The notes: generated by a model from the sequence alone, not told the origin. Shown: positions 1-8,795, numbered from the stretch's first letter. The stretch: 48,919 nt of DNA from Saccharothrix sp. ST-888 (GCF_000955975.1 NZ_JYJF01000048.1:1-48919), one strand, 5' to 3'. Program-made: numbers and translations.

Positions 1-266
1 AGCTCCCACTTCGGCCACTCGGTGTTGCCCACCATCACCGCCACCGGACTGCCCATCGTCAGCCCGTGCCGGACACCACCGAGAAACGTGACCTCGTCCT
101 GCTCGAACTTCATCCGGGCACCCCGGCCGTAACCGAGCCGCCGCCGGGCCAGCGCATCCGCCACCATGGCGGTGGTCACCGGCACCCCGGCCGGCAGACC
201 CTCCAGCGTCGCGACCAGTGCGGGACCGTGCGACTCCCCCGCCGTCAGCCAGCGCAACGTACCCAA
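1..266 (-). CDS. aroC: Chorismate synthase, N-terminal part (cut by window edge)
   Basis: This is the start of chorismate synthase, the last shikimate-pathway enzyme, which converts EPSP to chorismate with reduced FMN. The visible 88 codons include the family motifs LRWLTAGESHGPAL near residue 4, RRRLGYGRGARMKFEQDE, and TMGSPVAVMVGN. The rest of the gene lies beyond position 1. I chose the TTG at 264-266 because GAAGGAG lies five bases upstream (272-278 on the plus strand), and the family signature begins within a few residues. It lies 223 bases downstream of aroE on the same strand, which fits a shikimate gene pair. The identification is firm; the start is fairly sure. Confidence 0.93.
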   Translation of the reverse strand, partial: MGTLRWLTAGESHGPALVATLEGLPAGVPVTTAMVADALARRRLGYGRGARMKFEQDEVTFLGGVRHGLTMGSPVAVMVGNTEWPKWE

Positions 267-489
267 CGGAGCTCCTTCGTCAGCGGCCCGGACCGCAGTT
301 CGCGGCTACGGCCCGGCCAGGCGATCGTGCGGCGGGCCCTCCCTCCGTGCCCGCCCTCGGGCAGAAGGGGCCCATGGGCCCGCGTCCTGACCCGATCCTT
401 TCATGCCGCAGGCCCGTACGGTGGCCACGGTCCGGGTGGCGGACACCGGCGTGGACCGCCGGGACCACCCCGTGGACCTGCCGCTTCGC

Positions 490-1317
490 TCAGCTCTCGG
501 CGAGCGCGGCCTCGCCGGCGGCACGCATCGCGGCCAGCGGGCCGACGGCCTCGCCGGTGAACTGCTCGAACTGGAGCACCGCTTGGTGCACCAGCAGATC
601 CAGCCCGCCCAGCACCGTCGAACCCCGCTCCGCACAGGCCGCGACCAGCTTCGTCGGCCACGGGTGGTACAGCACGTCGAACAGCGCGCCGGGCCGCTCG
701 GGGAGCGCCGAGGCGAAGGAATCGGTCGCCCCGGCGGGGGTCGTGGAGATGGTCAGCGGCGCCGCCAGCGCCTCGGCGCCGCGCTCCCAGTCGGCGGCTC
801 GGACCCTCAGCCCGAGCCGCTCGCCGAGCGCCTGCATCTCCGCGGCCCGCTCGGCACTTCGGACATACGTTGTCACCTCGCCGGTGCAGATCTGGGCCAG
901 CGCCGCCAGTGCGGAGGACGCGGTGGCGCCCGCGCCGAGCACCGCGGCACTCTCCACCCGCTCGATCCCGCGCTCGCGCAGCGCGTTCACCAGACCCGGC
1001 ACATCGGTGTTGTCCCCGGTGCGCCGCCCGTCCGGGTGGAACACCACGGTGTTCACCGCGTCCACGGACAGCGCCGTTCCGCTCACCTCGTCCAGCAGCG
1101 GGATGATCGCCCGCTTCAGCGGCATGGTCAGCGAGAGCCCGGCCCACTCCGGCCCCAGCTCAGCGACGAAGGCGGCCAGCCCGGCCTCGTCCACCTCGAA
1201 GCGGTCGTACCGCCACTGCTCCAGCCCGAGCGCCGCATACCCGGCCCGGTGCAGTACCGGCGAGAGCGAGTGCGCAATCGGCGAGCCGAGCACGGCAGCC
1301 CGGTGGTGCGTCGTCAC
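490..1317 (-). CDS. aroE: Shikimate dehydrogenase
   Basis: Reduces 3-dehydroshikimate to shikimate with NADPH in aromatic amino acid synthesis. The 275-residue product has the N-terminal substrate motif AAVLGSPIAHSLSPVLHRA, the catalytic lysine in SLTMPLKR, the catalytic aspartate in GDNTDVPG, and a Rossmann-type glycine loop LGAGATASSA around residue 125. It ends with the family's GLDLLVHQAV...F segment. Start choice: GTG at 1315-1317 has GAGGTG nine bases upstream. The GTG at 1327-1329 is possible but too close to its Shine-Dalgarno site. It lies downstream of mltG and upstream of aroC on the same strand. Confidence 0.95.
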   Translation of the reverse strand: MTTHHRAAVLGSPIAHSLSPVLHRAGYAALGLEQWRYDRFEVDEAGLAAFVAELGPEWAGLSLTMPLKRAIIPLLDEVSGTALSVDAVNTVVFHPDGRRTGDNTDVPGLVNALRERGIERVESAAVLGAGATASSALAALAQICTGEVTTYVRSAERAAEMQALGERLGLRVRAADWERGAEALAAPLTISTTPAGATDSFASALPERPGALFDVLYHPWPTKLVAACAERGSTVLGGLDLLVHQAVLQFEQFTGEAVGPLAAMRAAGEAALAES

Positions 1318-1388
1318 GAGCGTGGTCACCTCTCCTGGGAGTCCCTTGTGATCAAGGCGCGCCCACGATACCGCCCCCGGGCCGACGG

Positions 1389-3308
1389 CTACTTGCACAT
1401 ACCTCGCACGGAGTCGAAGCCCTGGTTGTGCGCCGTGCAGTACTCCTGGACGTTCTTCTTGTGCTCGTCGAAGGTGGCCGCGAAGCGGGTCTCGGTCGGG
1501 GACATCGCGATCCAGTACGCCCAGTTGCCCGGCGTCGGGTTCAGCGCCGCCTTGATCGCGTCGTCGCCCGGGTTGCCGATCGGCCCCGGCGGCAGACCGG
1601 GGTTGACGTAGGTGTTGTACTTCAACGACTTGTCGTTGATCTCCTTGTCGACCAGCTTGGTACGGCCGAGCTGGTACTGGAGCGTGGTGTCCATCCCCAG
1701 GTTGACGTTGGTCTTCAGACGGTTGGCGATGACCCGGGCCATCTTGCCGAAATCCGCCGGGTTGTTGCCCTCCGCCTGCACGATGCTGGCCTCGATGAGC
1801 ACCTGGTAGCCGTCCTTCACACCGGCCTGCTGGGCCCCGGCGTCCAGACCGAGCTGCTTGTAGTGGTCGGCGGCCGTCGAGACCATCTGCTTGAGCAGGT
1901 CCTCGGGCTTCATCCCGTCGGTGACCGAGTACTTCATCGGGTAGAGGAAGCCCTCGATGTTGCCGCCGGCGTAGTCGGGCAGACCGAGCTCGCCGGCCTT
2001 GTCCTTGGCGACGGCAGCCGTGGTGCCCGGCTGGAGCTTCAGCTTGGCGTCGATCTTGGCGTAGATGTCGACGGCCTTCTTGCCCTCCGGGATGGTCAGC
2101 GCGTTGCCGCCGTTGGCGTCGACCAGTTCCTTGACCGCGGCCTCGGCCGACATCTGGTGGTGCAGGGTGTAGGTGCCCGGCTGGATCGTGCCGCCCTTGG
2201 GGTTCTTGGTGACGGCGTCGACGAAGGCCCCGGCGCTCTTGACCACGTCCGCGTCCTTGAGCGCCTGGCCCATCGCCTCGCCGGAGGCACCGGACTTGAT
2301 CTCGACGTTCACCGAGCCGCTGCCGTCGCCCGTGTAGTCCGGCGGCGGGCCGAAGTGCGCCTGGTAGAAGCCGTAACCGAACCAGCCGGCCCCGGCGGTG
2401 GCACCGAGCAGCGCGATGGCGACGATCAGGCAGGCACCCCGGTTGCGGCGCCCCTCCTTCTTGCCCTTCTCCTTGCGCTTGCGCTCGGACTCCCGGGTGG
2501 CCGGCTCCTCCTCGCTGCCGAAGAGGGACGGGCGGTCCTCGTCGAGGGCGTGCTCGGCGTCCTCGGAGTACCCGGTGTGCTGCTCCTCCTCGGCCCACTC
2601 CTCGACGGCCGGTTCGGCCGCCGCAGGGGCGTCGAGTGCGGCGGCCTCGGCCTCCCAGTCGAACCCGTCCCCTCCCGGAGACGCAGGCTGCGGGGCCTGC
2701 GGCTGCTGCCGGCGGACGGGCTGCGGCTGCTGCGGAATCTGCTGGGTCTGCGGCGCCTGCTGTGCCTGCTGCCCCGGCTGCCCCTGCGGCATGAACTGCT
2801 GCGGGATCGAGGGCTGTTGGGCCTGCTGCGGCATCTGCTGCCGCGGGTAGCCGTACTGGTCGTACTGGCCGCCGCCCTGCACGAACTGGCCCTGCTGCTG
2901 GGCCTGTTGCGGCGTCTGCTGCTGGACGTCGAACTGCTGACCGCCGTACGACTGTCCGTTGTACTGCTGGTCGTTGTACTGCTGGGCCTGCTGCCCCTGG
3001 TGGAACTGCTGGCCCTGCTGGCCCTGCGGGTCCGCCGCCCAGCCGGCGGCCGGGGGGGCTTCCTGCTGCCAGCCCTGCTGCTGCGGGAAGCCCTGCTGAC
3101 CGTACTGGGCCTGGGCGAACTGCTGGTGCTGCTGGCCCTGCTGGTGTTGCTGCGGTACCTGCTGCCAGGCTCCGGTCTGCTGCTGTCCGGCCAGCTGCCG
3201 GAGCTGCTCGACCGTCGGCTGCTGCTGTCCCTGACCGCCGTGCCCGGGGTCGCCTGGGTGCCACGGCTGCGCGCCCTGGGGCTGGTAGCCCCCGCCCAGA
3301 TCAGTCAT
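1389..3308 (-). CDS. mltG: MltG-type endolytic murein transglycosylase with a glutamine-rich N-terminal tail
   Basis: A 639-residue membrane-bound YceG/MltG family protein, expected to cut nascent peptidoglycan strands outside the membrane. Residues 1-210 are extremely rich in Q, G and P; 215-270 are acidic; 275-291 are basic (SERKRKEKGKKEGRRNRG); one membrane helix follows at about 292-314; the MltG domain fills about 325-635. The active-site region reads EASIVQAEGNN, with Glu513 aligning with the catalytic glutamate of E. coli MltG (Glu218), while the preceding family glutamate is Gln here. The conserved YNTY...GLPPGPIGNPG is present. ATG 3308 has AAGGGG upstream. A second mltG lies 157 bases upstream on the same strand, which is unusual. 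Confidence 0.93.
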   Translation of the reverse strand: MTDLGGGYQPQGAQPWHPGDPGHGGQGQQQPTVEQLRQLAGQQQTGAWQQVPQQHQQGQQHQQFAQAQYGQQGFPQQQGWQQEAPPAAGWAADPQGQQGQQFHQGQQAQQYNDQQYNGQSYGGQQFDVQQQTPQQAQQQGQFVQGGGQYDQYGYPRQQMPQQAQQPSIPQQFMPQGQPGQQAQQAPQTQQIPQQPQPVRRQQPQAPQPASPGGDGFDWEAEAAALDAPAAAEPAVEEWAEEEQHTGYSEDAEHALDEDRPSLFGSEEEPATRESERKRKEKGKKEGRRNRGACLIVAIALLGATAGAGWFGYGFYQAHFGPPPDYTGDGSGSVNVEIKSGASGEAMGQALKDADVVKSAGAFVDAVTKNPKGGTIQPGTYTLHHQMSAEAAVKELVDANGGNALTIPEGKKAVDIYAKIDAKLKLQPGTTAAVAKDKAGELGLPDYAGGNIEGFLYPMKYSVTDGMKPEDLLKQMVSTAADHYKQLGLDAGAQQAGVKDGYQVLIEASIVQAEGNNPADFGKMARVIANRLKTNVNLGMDTTLQYQLGRTKLVDKEINDKSLKYNTYVNPGLPPGPIGNPGDDAIKAALNPTPGNWAYWIAMSPTETRFAATFDEHKKNVQEYCTAHNQGFDSVRGMCK

Positions 3309-3358
3309 CGAACCCCTTATACCAACCGACAGGACAGAGCCGACCGCGTCCACTGGCG

Positions 3359-3384
3359 GTCACCCGGGAGCTGGTCCCGGTGAC
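3359..3384. promoter_or_regulatory. Inverted repeat between the two mltG genes
   Basis: A 10-base-pair stem (GTCACC-GGGA with one bulged C) with a five-base loop lies midway between mltG copies at 3308 and 3466. It has no U tract. It could be a weak terminator, an mRNA-stability element or an operator controlling the downstream copy. Confidence 0.35.
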
Positions 3385-3465
3385 TCCTCGAACCGGCGTG
3401 CTAGCGCGACGCCCGGGGAAGACGTTACCGTACCGCAGCAAAACGTCCGTCCGGGGCAATCCGGC

Positions 3466-4647
3466 TCAGTGACCACTCACGCTGGGTGAGGAACTTCTGG
3501 TGGCCCGGTTGGCGTTGAACTCGGCGACGTTCTTCTGCTGCTGTTCGAGACTGTCGGTGAAGCGGGTGTCCCCGGGCTTCACGGTCACGAAGTAGAGCCA
3601 GTCCCCGTCGGCGGGGTGGGCCGCCGCGCGCAGCGCGTCCTGGCCCGGGTTGGCGATCGGGGTGGGCGGCAGACCGGGGTGCAGATAGGTGTTGAACGGG
3701 GAGTCCAGCTTGGTGTCGGCACCGGTCGTGGTGAGCGTGGAGCGGCCGAGCGCGTAGTTGATGGTCGAGTCGAGCTGCAGCGGCATGTTCTTCGCCAGCC
3801 GGTTGTAGATGACCCGGGCGACCTTCGCCATGTCCTCGGGGTTGTCCGCCTCGCCCTCCAGCAGGCTGGCAACGGTCACCAGCCCGTACGGCGACTGCCG
3901 GTTGAGGGTGGCCGCGGCCTCGACGCCCTCCGTCTGGTGCACCCGAGCGGCCTGTTCGACCATCTGCTTGAGCAGGTCGACCGCGGTGGTCCCGTCGGTC
4001 ACGGCGTAGGTGGAGGGGAAGAGGAAGCCCTCGATCCTCCCGCCCGTGATTCCCGGCAGTTCCAGGTCTCCGGCTTGCTGATCGGCGGTCTTCGCGGTGG
4101 TGCCGGGGGCCAGTTTCAGCTTCTGGTCGACCGCCGCGTAGATCTGCGCGGCCCGCCAGCCCTCCGGGATGGTGAGCGCGTTGGCGTTGGCCGGGTCGAG
4201 CAGTACACCAAGCGCGGCGGCGGCGGACATCTTCAGCTTCAGCGCGTACGTACCGGGCTGGATCCGGGTTCCGGCCGGGGTGTTGGCCGCCGCGTCTGTG
4301 AAGGCTTTGACGCTCGCCACCACATCAGCTTTCACAAGACTCTTACCGATCTGGGTCAGGCTGGCGCCTCTCGGCACCGAGACCTGGACCGTCCCTGTGC
4401 CGTTCCCCACATAGTCGGCCGCCTTCGGCTGCCCCTTCGGCCAGAGCAGCAGTCCGCCGAGCGCCACCGCCGCCGCCACCGCCAGCACCGCGAACACGCT
4501 CAGACAGCAGGCCGCTCCGGTGCGCAGCCGCCGGGGGTCCGGCGGCTCGTACCCGTACGGCTGCCCCGGTGGCAGCCCCTCCGGCTCGGTCACGGGTGCG
4601 CCGAGGTGTTCGGGGGTCAGGCCGGGGGTGGAGTACGGGTCGGTCAA
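3466..4647 (-). CDS. Second MltG-type endolytic transglycosylase
   Basis: A paralogue of the neighbouring mltG product (393 residues from this start), with a short proline-rich cytoplasmic tail, one membrane helix (around residues 45-70) and a full MltG domain. The catalytic region reads VASLLEGEADN and keeps both family glutamates; the second one (residue 266 here) aligns with E. coli Glu218. MPLQLDSTINYALG and NTYLHPGLPPTPIANPG are also canonical. Start: TTG at 4645-4647 has AAGAGG five bases upstream. A longer reading from GTG 4674 has no ribosome site and would begin four bases from a large palindrome. It lies between ruvX and the first mltG, where I would expect only one mltG in Streptomyces. 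Confidence 0.9.
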   Translation of the reverse strand: MTDPYSTPGLTPEHLGAPVTEPEGLPPGQPYGYEPPDPRRLRTGAACCLSVFAVLAVAAAVALGGLLLWPKGQPKAADYVGNGTGTVQVSVPRGASLTQIGKSLVKADVVASVKAFTDAAANTPAGTRIQPGTYALKLKMSAAAALGVLLDPANANALTIPEGWRAAQIYAAVDQKLKLAPGTTAKTADQQAGDLELPGITGGRIEGFLFPSTYAVTDGTTAVDLLKQMVEQAARVHQTEGVEAAATLNRQSPYGLVTVASLLEGEADNPEDMAKVARVIYNRLAKNMPLQLDSTINYALGRSTLTTTGADTKLDSPFNTYLHPGLPPTPIANPGQDALRAAAHPADGDWLYFVTVKPGDTRFTDSLEQQQKNVAEFNANRATRSSSPSVSGH

Positions 4648-4677
4648 GGCGGCCTCTTGGTCGATGGACGACACATC

Positions 4678-4715
4678 GAGGGGGCCCGTGCGGACGCGTC
4701 CGCACGGGCCCCCTC
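4678..4715. terminator. Perfect 38-base palindrome between ruvX and the second mltG
   Basis: A gap-free palindrome centred at 4696/4697 with core GTGCGGACGCGTCCGCAC flanked by runs of G and C. As RNA it would form a very stable hairpin directly after the ruvX stop (4737), so it is likely a terminator or processing site. It could also be a protein-binding site controlling the mltG pair. No U tract follows. Confidence 0.6.
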
Positions 4716-4736
4716 AGGGAAGCTAGACCAGACCGG

Positions 4737-5219
4737 TCAGTTCATCGGTTCGACGCACTCGCCGGGCGCACGGCCACTCACCCGTTCGGTCTCCAGGGCG
4801 CTCTGCAGGATGACCACCGCCGCCGCCTGGTCGATGACCGAGCGGCCCTTCTTGGCGCTCCGCCCGGAGGCCCGCAGGCCCTGGGCGGCGGTGACCGTGG
4901 TCATCCGCTCGTCCACCAGGCGGACCGTCACCGGTGCGACCAGCGCGGCCAGCCGCCCGGCGTACGCCCGGACCTTGGCCGCGGCCGGGCCCTCCTTGCC
5001 GCTCAGCGAGCGGGGCAGGCCGACCACGACCTCGATCGCGTCGTACTCCTCGACGATCTCCTTGAGCCGCGCCTGGGAACGGCCCCCGGCGGCAACCGTC
5101 TCCACGGGCGTGGCGAGCAGCCCGTCGGGGTCGCAGGACGCCACCCCGATCCGGGCGTCGCCCACGTCCACGGCGATCCGACGGCCCCGGCGGAAGACCT
5201 TCTCCTGCTGCTCCTCCAT
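4737..5219 (-). CDS. ruvX: RuvX/YqgF family Holliday junction resolvase-like protein
   Basis: A 160-residue RNase H-fold nuclease of the YqgF family, proposed to resolve Holliday junctions and, in several bacteria, to act in pre-16S rRNA processing. Family motifs: RRIAVDVGDARIGVASCD near the N-terminus (first catalytic Asp), VVVGLPRSLSGKEG in the middle, and VRLVDERMTT with the terminal acidic VIDQAAAVVILQ. Its ATG shares one base with the alaS stop codon (TGATG at 5217-5221), so translation is probably coupled to alaS. The length is normal for the family. Which of the two proposed roles applies here cannot be told from sequence. Confidence 0.93.
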   Translation of the reverse strand: MEEQQEKVFRRGRRIAVDVGDARIGVASCDPDGLLATPVETVAAGGRSQARLKEIVEEYDAIEVVVGLPRSLSGKEGPAAAKVRAYAGRLAALVAPVTVRLVDERMTTVTAAQGLRASGRSAKKGRSVIDQAAAVVILQSALETERVSGRAPGECVEPMN

Positions 5220-7888
5220 CAGTTGGCGCGCTCCGCCACCAGGGCGCGGACGGCGGCGATCGCCTCGTCCACGGCGGCCGGGTTGGTGCCGCCGCCCTGG
5301 GCGACGTCGTCCTTGCCGCCACCGCCGCCGCCGAGCGTCTTGGCGGCGGTGCGGACCAGCTCACCGGCCTTGACGCCGCGCGAGCGGGCGTCCTCGTTGG
5401 TGGCGATCACGGTCAGCGGGCGGTCGTTCGCCACGGTGAAGGCGGCGACCACGGCCGGGCGGGAGCCCAGGCGGGCCCGGACGTCCAGAACCAGCTTGCG
5501 CAGCTCGTCCGCGCCGGTGCCGTCGGCGATCCGGGCCGCGACCAGGGCGACGCCCCGGACGTCCTCGGCCCCGGCGGCCAGCCCGGCGGCGGCGGCCAGC
5601 ACCTTCTCGGCGCGGAAGCGCTCGATCTCCTTCTCGGCGTCCTTGAGCTTGGCGAGCATGCCGGAGATCTTCTCCGGCAGCTCCTCCGGGCGGCCCTTGA
5701 CCAGCTCGGTGAGCTGGGAGACCACGGTGTGCTCACGGGCCAGGAACTTGTACGCGTCCACGCCGACCAGCGCCTCGACGCGGCGCACGCCGGAGCCGAT
5801 CGAGGACTCACCGAGCAGCTTCACCAGGCCCAGCTGGGCGGTGTTGCCGACGTGCGTGCCGCCGCACAGCTCCTTGGAGAAGTCGCCGATGGTGACCACG
5901 CGGACCGAGTCGCCGTACTTCTCGCCGAACATCGCGATGGCGCCGGCCTTGCGGGCCTGGTCCATCGTCATGACCTCGGCGGTGACGTCGAGTTCGCGGG
6001 TCAGCACCTCGTTGATCTTCTGCTCGACGTCGGTCAGCACGCTGCCGGGGACGGCGGCGGGCGAGCCGAAGTCGAAGCGGAAGCGGCCCGGGGCGTTCTC
6101 CGAACCGGCCTGGGCGGCCGTCGGGCCGAGCGCGTCGCGCAGCGCCTGGTGGGTCAGGTGGGTGGCGGAGTGCGCGCGGGCGATGGCCCGGCGGCGGTCC
6201 ACGTCGATGCTGGCGTACGCGGAGGCACCGAGCACGACCTCGCCGAAGAGCACCGAACCGCTGTGCACGATCACCCCGGGGACCGGCTGCTGCACGTCGC
6301 GGATCTCCACCACCGCGCCGGAGTCGAGCCGGATCCGGCCCTGGTCGGCGAGCTGGCCACCGCCCTCGGCGTAGAACGGGGTCCGGTCGAGCACGATCTC
6401 GACCTCGTCGCCCTCGGTCGCGGCCGGCGCCGGAACGCCGTCCACCACCAGGCCGACCACGGTGGCCTCGCCCTCGATCCGGGTGTAGCCGGTGAAGACG
6501 CTGGCACCGGACTTGTCGGCCACCTCGCGGTAGGCGGACACGTCGGCGTGGCCCATCTTCTTGGCCTTGGCGTCGGCCTTGGCCCGCTCCCGCTGCTCCT
6601 TCATCAGACGGCGGAACCCGGCCTCGTCCACCTGGAGGCCCTGCTCGTCGGCCATCTCCAGGGTGAGGTCGATCGGGAAGCCGAAGGTGTCGTGCAGCTG
6701 GAACGCCTTCTCGCCCGAGAGCACGGCGCTGCCGGCCTGCTTGGCCTCGGTGACGGCGGTGTCCAGGATGAGGGTGCCGGTGCGCAGCGTCTGGAGGAAG
6801 GAAGCCTCCTCGGCGGCGGCGACCGTCTCGATGCGCTTGCGCTCCTCCAGCAGCTCCGAGTACTGCGGGCCCATCGCCTTGATGGTGATGTCCGTCAGCT
6901 CGCGGGCGACCGGGTCGGTGGCACCGAGCAGGCGCATGTTGCGGATGGCGCGGCGCAGGATGCGGCGCAGCACGTAGCCGCGGCCCTCGTTGCCGGGGGT
7001 GACGCCGTCGCTGATCAGCATCACGGCGGTGCGGATGTGGTCGGCGACCACGCGCAGCGAGACGTCCGACTTGTGGTCCACGCCGTAGGTGTGGCCGGTG
7101 AGCTCGGCGGCCCGGTCCAGGATGGAGCGGGTGGTGTCGATCTCGAAGAGGTTGTCGACGCCCTGCAGGATCGCGGCGAGGCGCTCCAGGCCGAGACCGG
7201 TGTCGATGTTCTTGCTCGGCAGGTCGCCGACGACCTCGAAGCCGTCCTTGCCGTCACCGTGACCGCGCTCGTACTGCATGAAGACCAGGTTCCAGATCTC
7301 CATGTAGCGCTCGTCGTTGGCGGCCGGGCCGCCCTCCTCGCCGTAGGCGGGGCCGCGGTCGTAGTAGATCTCCGAGCACGGGCCGCACGGGCCGGGGACG
7401 CCCATCGACCAGAAGTTGTCCTTCATGCCCAGGCGCTGGATGCGCGTCGACGGGACGCCGACCACCTCGCGCCAGATCTGCTCGGCCTCGTCGTCGTCCT
7501 GGTAGACGGTGATCCAGAGCTTCTCCTTCTCCAGGCCGTAGCCGCCGTCCGCGACGGGAGTGGTGAGCAGCTCCCAGGCGAACGTGATGGCTCCTTCCTT
7601 GAAGTAGTCACCGAAGGAGAAGTTGCCGCACATCTGGAAGAAGGACCCGTGCCGGGTGGTCTTGCCGACCTCCTCGATGTCCAGCGTGCGGACGCACTTC
7701 TGCACGCTGGTGGCACGGGTGTAACTGGGCTTCACCTCGCCCAGGAAGTACGGCTTGAAGGGCACCATGCCTGCGTTGACCAGCAGCAGGGTGGGGTCGT
7801 CGGCGACCAGGGACGCCGACGGAACGACAGTGTGCCCGCGCTCCTCGAAGAATCGCAGCCAGCGGCGGCGGATCTCTGCCGACTCCAT
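5219..7888 (-). CDS. alaS: Alanyl-tRNA synthetase
   Basis: An 889-residue class II synthetase that charges tRNA-Ala and edits mischarged Ser/Gly. Starts MESAEIRRRWLRFFEERGHT with the motif 1-2 region (VNAGMVPFKPYF, CVRTLDIEEVGKT, RHGSFFQMCGNFSFGDYFK). The editing domain shows the metal-binding HSATH near residue 573 and CGGTHV near 675. The C-terminal DHHA1 domain carries a run of six glycines followed by KDDVAQGGG. The start overlaps the stop of the preceding gene by one base (TGATG at 7886-7890), as does its stop with ruvX, giving a tightly coupled run of three genes. No T-box or other leader structure fits, since the gene lies inside an operon. Confidence 0.98.
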   Translation of the reverse strand: MESAEIRRRWLRFFEERGHTVVPSASLVADDPTLLLVNAGMVPFKPYFLGEVKPSYTRATSVQKCVRTLDIEEVGKTTRHGSFFQMCGNFSFGDYFKEGAITFAWELLTTPVADGGYGLEKEKLWITVYQDDDEAEQIWREVVGVPSTRIQRLGMKDNFWSMGVPGPCGPCSEIYYDRGPAYGEEGGPAANDERYMEIWNLVFMQYERGHGDGKDGFEVVGDLPSKNIDTGLGLERLAAILQGVDNLFEIDTTRSILDRAAELTGHTYGVDHKSDVSLRVVADHIRTAVMLISDGVTPGNEGRGYVLRRILRRAIRNMRLLGATDPVARELTDITIKAMGPQYSELLEERKRIETVAAAEEASFLQTLRTGTLILDTAVTEAKQAGSAVLSGEKAFQLHDTFGFPIDLTLEMADEQGLQVDEAGFRRLMKEQRERAKADAKAKKMGHADVSAYREVADKSGASVFTGYTRIEGEATVVGLVVDGVPAPAATEGDEVEIVLDRTPFYAEGGGQLADQGRIRLDSGAVVEIRDVQQPVPGVIVHSGSVLFGEVVLGASAYASIDVDRRRAIARAHSATHLTHQALRDALGPTAAQAGSENAPGRFRFDFGSPAAVPGSVLTDVEQKINEVLTRELDVTAEVMTMDQARKAGAIAMFGEKYGDSVRVVTIGDFSKELCGGTHVGNTAQLGLVKLLGESSIGSGVRRVEALVGVDAYKFLAREHTVVSQLTELVKGRPEELPEKISGMLAKLKDAEKEIERFRAEKVLAAAAGLAAGAEDVRGVALVAARIADGTGADELRKLVLDVRARLGSRPAVVAAFTVANDRPLTVIATNEDARSRGVKAGELVRTAAKTLGGGGGGKDDVAQGGGTNPAAVDEAIAAVRALVAERAN

Positions 7889-8316
7889 CAGTGGTCCTTC
7901 CGGTTGGGTTTGCCGCCCGGCAGCTCGTCGAGCCGACGGGGCGTTGCAGCTATGGCTTGGGGGGTGGTGCGAAGACTGTGGGACGAGGGCAGGGCGGCGG
8001 CCGGGGAGCCCGGCGCCGCCGAGATAGCTCGGTACTGGGGCTCGGCGCGCAGCGCCCGGGTACGGCGGCGCGGCGGCTCGACCACGGCGGTGCCGTCCAG
8101 CCCGAGGTCGGCCTTGAGCTGCTCCTCGCGCTCGGTCATGGCGGTCCGGACGTCGCCGGCGAAGCGCTTGGCCAGGTCACCGAGGTGCAGCGCACCGCGG
8201 GCCGCGGTGCCCGACAGGCTGTCGGGGGTGAGCCGGTGGACGGCTTCGTCGGCCTTCTTCATGGCCCAGACGGTGGCGCCGGCGCCGACTGCCATCCAGA
8301 AGATTCGTCGAACCAT
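7888..8316 (-). CDS. Small membrane-anchored protein (DUF6167-like)
   Basis: A 142-residue protein with one N-terminal membrane segment (MVRRIFWMAVGAGATVWAMKK), a short amphipathic part with GDVRTAMTEREEQLKADLG, and a disordered Ala/Pro/Arg-rich C-terminal tail ending PGGKPNRKDH. I know this type only as a conserved actinobacterial protein encoded just upstream of alaS; its function is unknown. ATG 8316 lies two bases after the stop of the upstream gene, and its own stop overlaps the alaS start, so all three are probably co-translated. The family name is from memory. Confidence 0.82.
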   Translation of the reverse strand: MVRRIFWMAVGAGATVWAMKKADEAVHRLTPDSLSGTAARGALHLGDLAKRFAGDVRTAMTEREEQLKADLGLDGTAVVEPPRRRTRALRAEPQYRAISAAPGSPAAALPSSHSLRTTPQAIAATPRRLDELPGGKPNRKDH

Positions 8317-8318
8317 GG

Positions 8319-8795
8319 TCAGCCCCTCACGGCTCGCCGGACGCGGGAGAGCAGACCGCTGCGCGGCGCGGTGGCCGCCCGGACCTCGGCCCGGACCAGC
8401 CGGGCCAGCTCCTCGCGCTCGCTCGCCTGCTGCGGGACCGTCGGACCGGCCTGCCGACGGTTGACCGCCTTGCGAACGCCGTAGCTGAACGCGGCGACCT
8501 TGACCAGCGGACCGCCGATGGTGGCGGCGACGGTGGAGGAGAGCGCGTTCGCGTTGGCGGCGGCGTCCTGGACGTTGGCGGTGATCTCGTCCACCCGGTC
8601 CAGCTGCTCGTTGGCGCTGCGGACGGCCGCGCCCGCGTCCACCAGCAGCGGTACGGCCTGCTCGGTCACCGCGGAGACCAGGACGGTGGCCTCCTTCAGC
8701 ACCCGGGAGAGCCGGACCAGCACGACCGCGAGCAGAGTGACCAGGACCGCCCAGAACACGGCCACCAGCAGGCCGGCCAGCTCTCCCACGGACAC
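8319..8795 (-). CDS. DUF948 membrane protein
   Basis: A 158-residue protein with an N-terminal membrane helix (LAGLLVAVFWAVLVTLLAVVLVRL, roughly residues 5-28), then a helical stretch rich in A/V/N/D (VTEQAVPLLVDAG, QLDRVDEITANVQDAAANANALSS) typical of DUF948 proteins, and a basic tail. The role is unknown; the shape suggests a cytoplasmic coiled coil tethered to the membrane. Start: GTG 8795 has GAGGGAG eight bases upstream. A TTG at 8819 is also open but its ribosome site is too close. It is the first gene of the minus-strand alaS run and faces a divergent regulator gene, so the promoter probably lies in 8796-9071. Confidence 0.85.
   Translation of the reverse strand: MSVGELAGLLVAVFWAVLVTLLAVVLVRLSRVLKEATVLVSAVTEQAVPLLVDAGAAVRSANEQLDRVDEITANVQDAAANANALSSTVAATIGGPLVKVAAFSYGVRKAVNRRQAGPTVPQQASEREELARLVRAEVRAATAPRSGLLSRVRRAVRG

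Noticed and set aside
490..3264. One long minus-strand open frame joining aroE to a second frame inside mltG
   Set aside because: The mltG part is an out-of-frame shadow; the real MltG protein is in another frame, and aroE has its own start and ribosome site.
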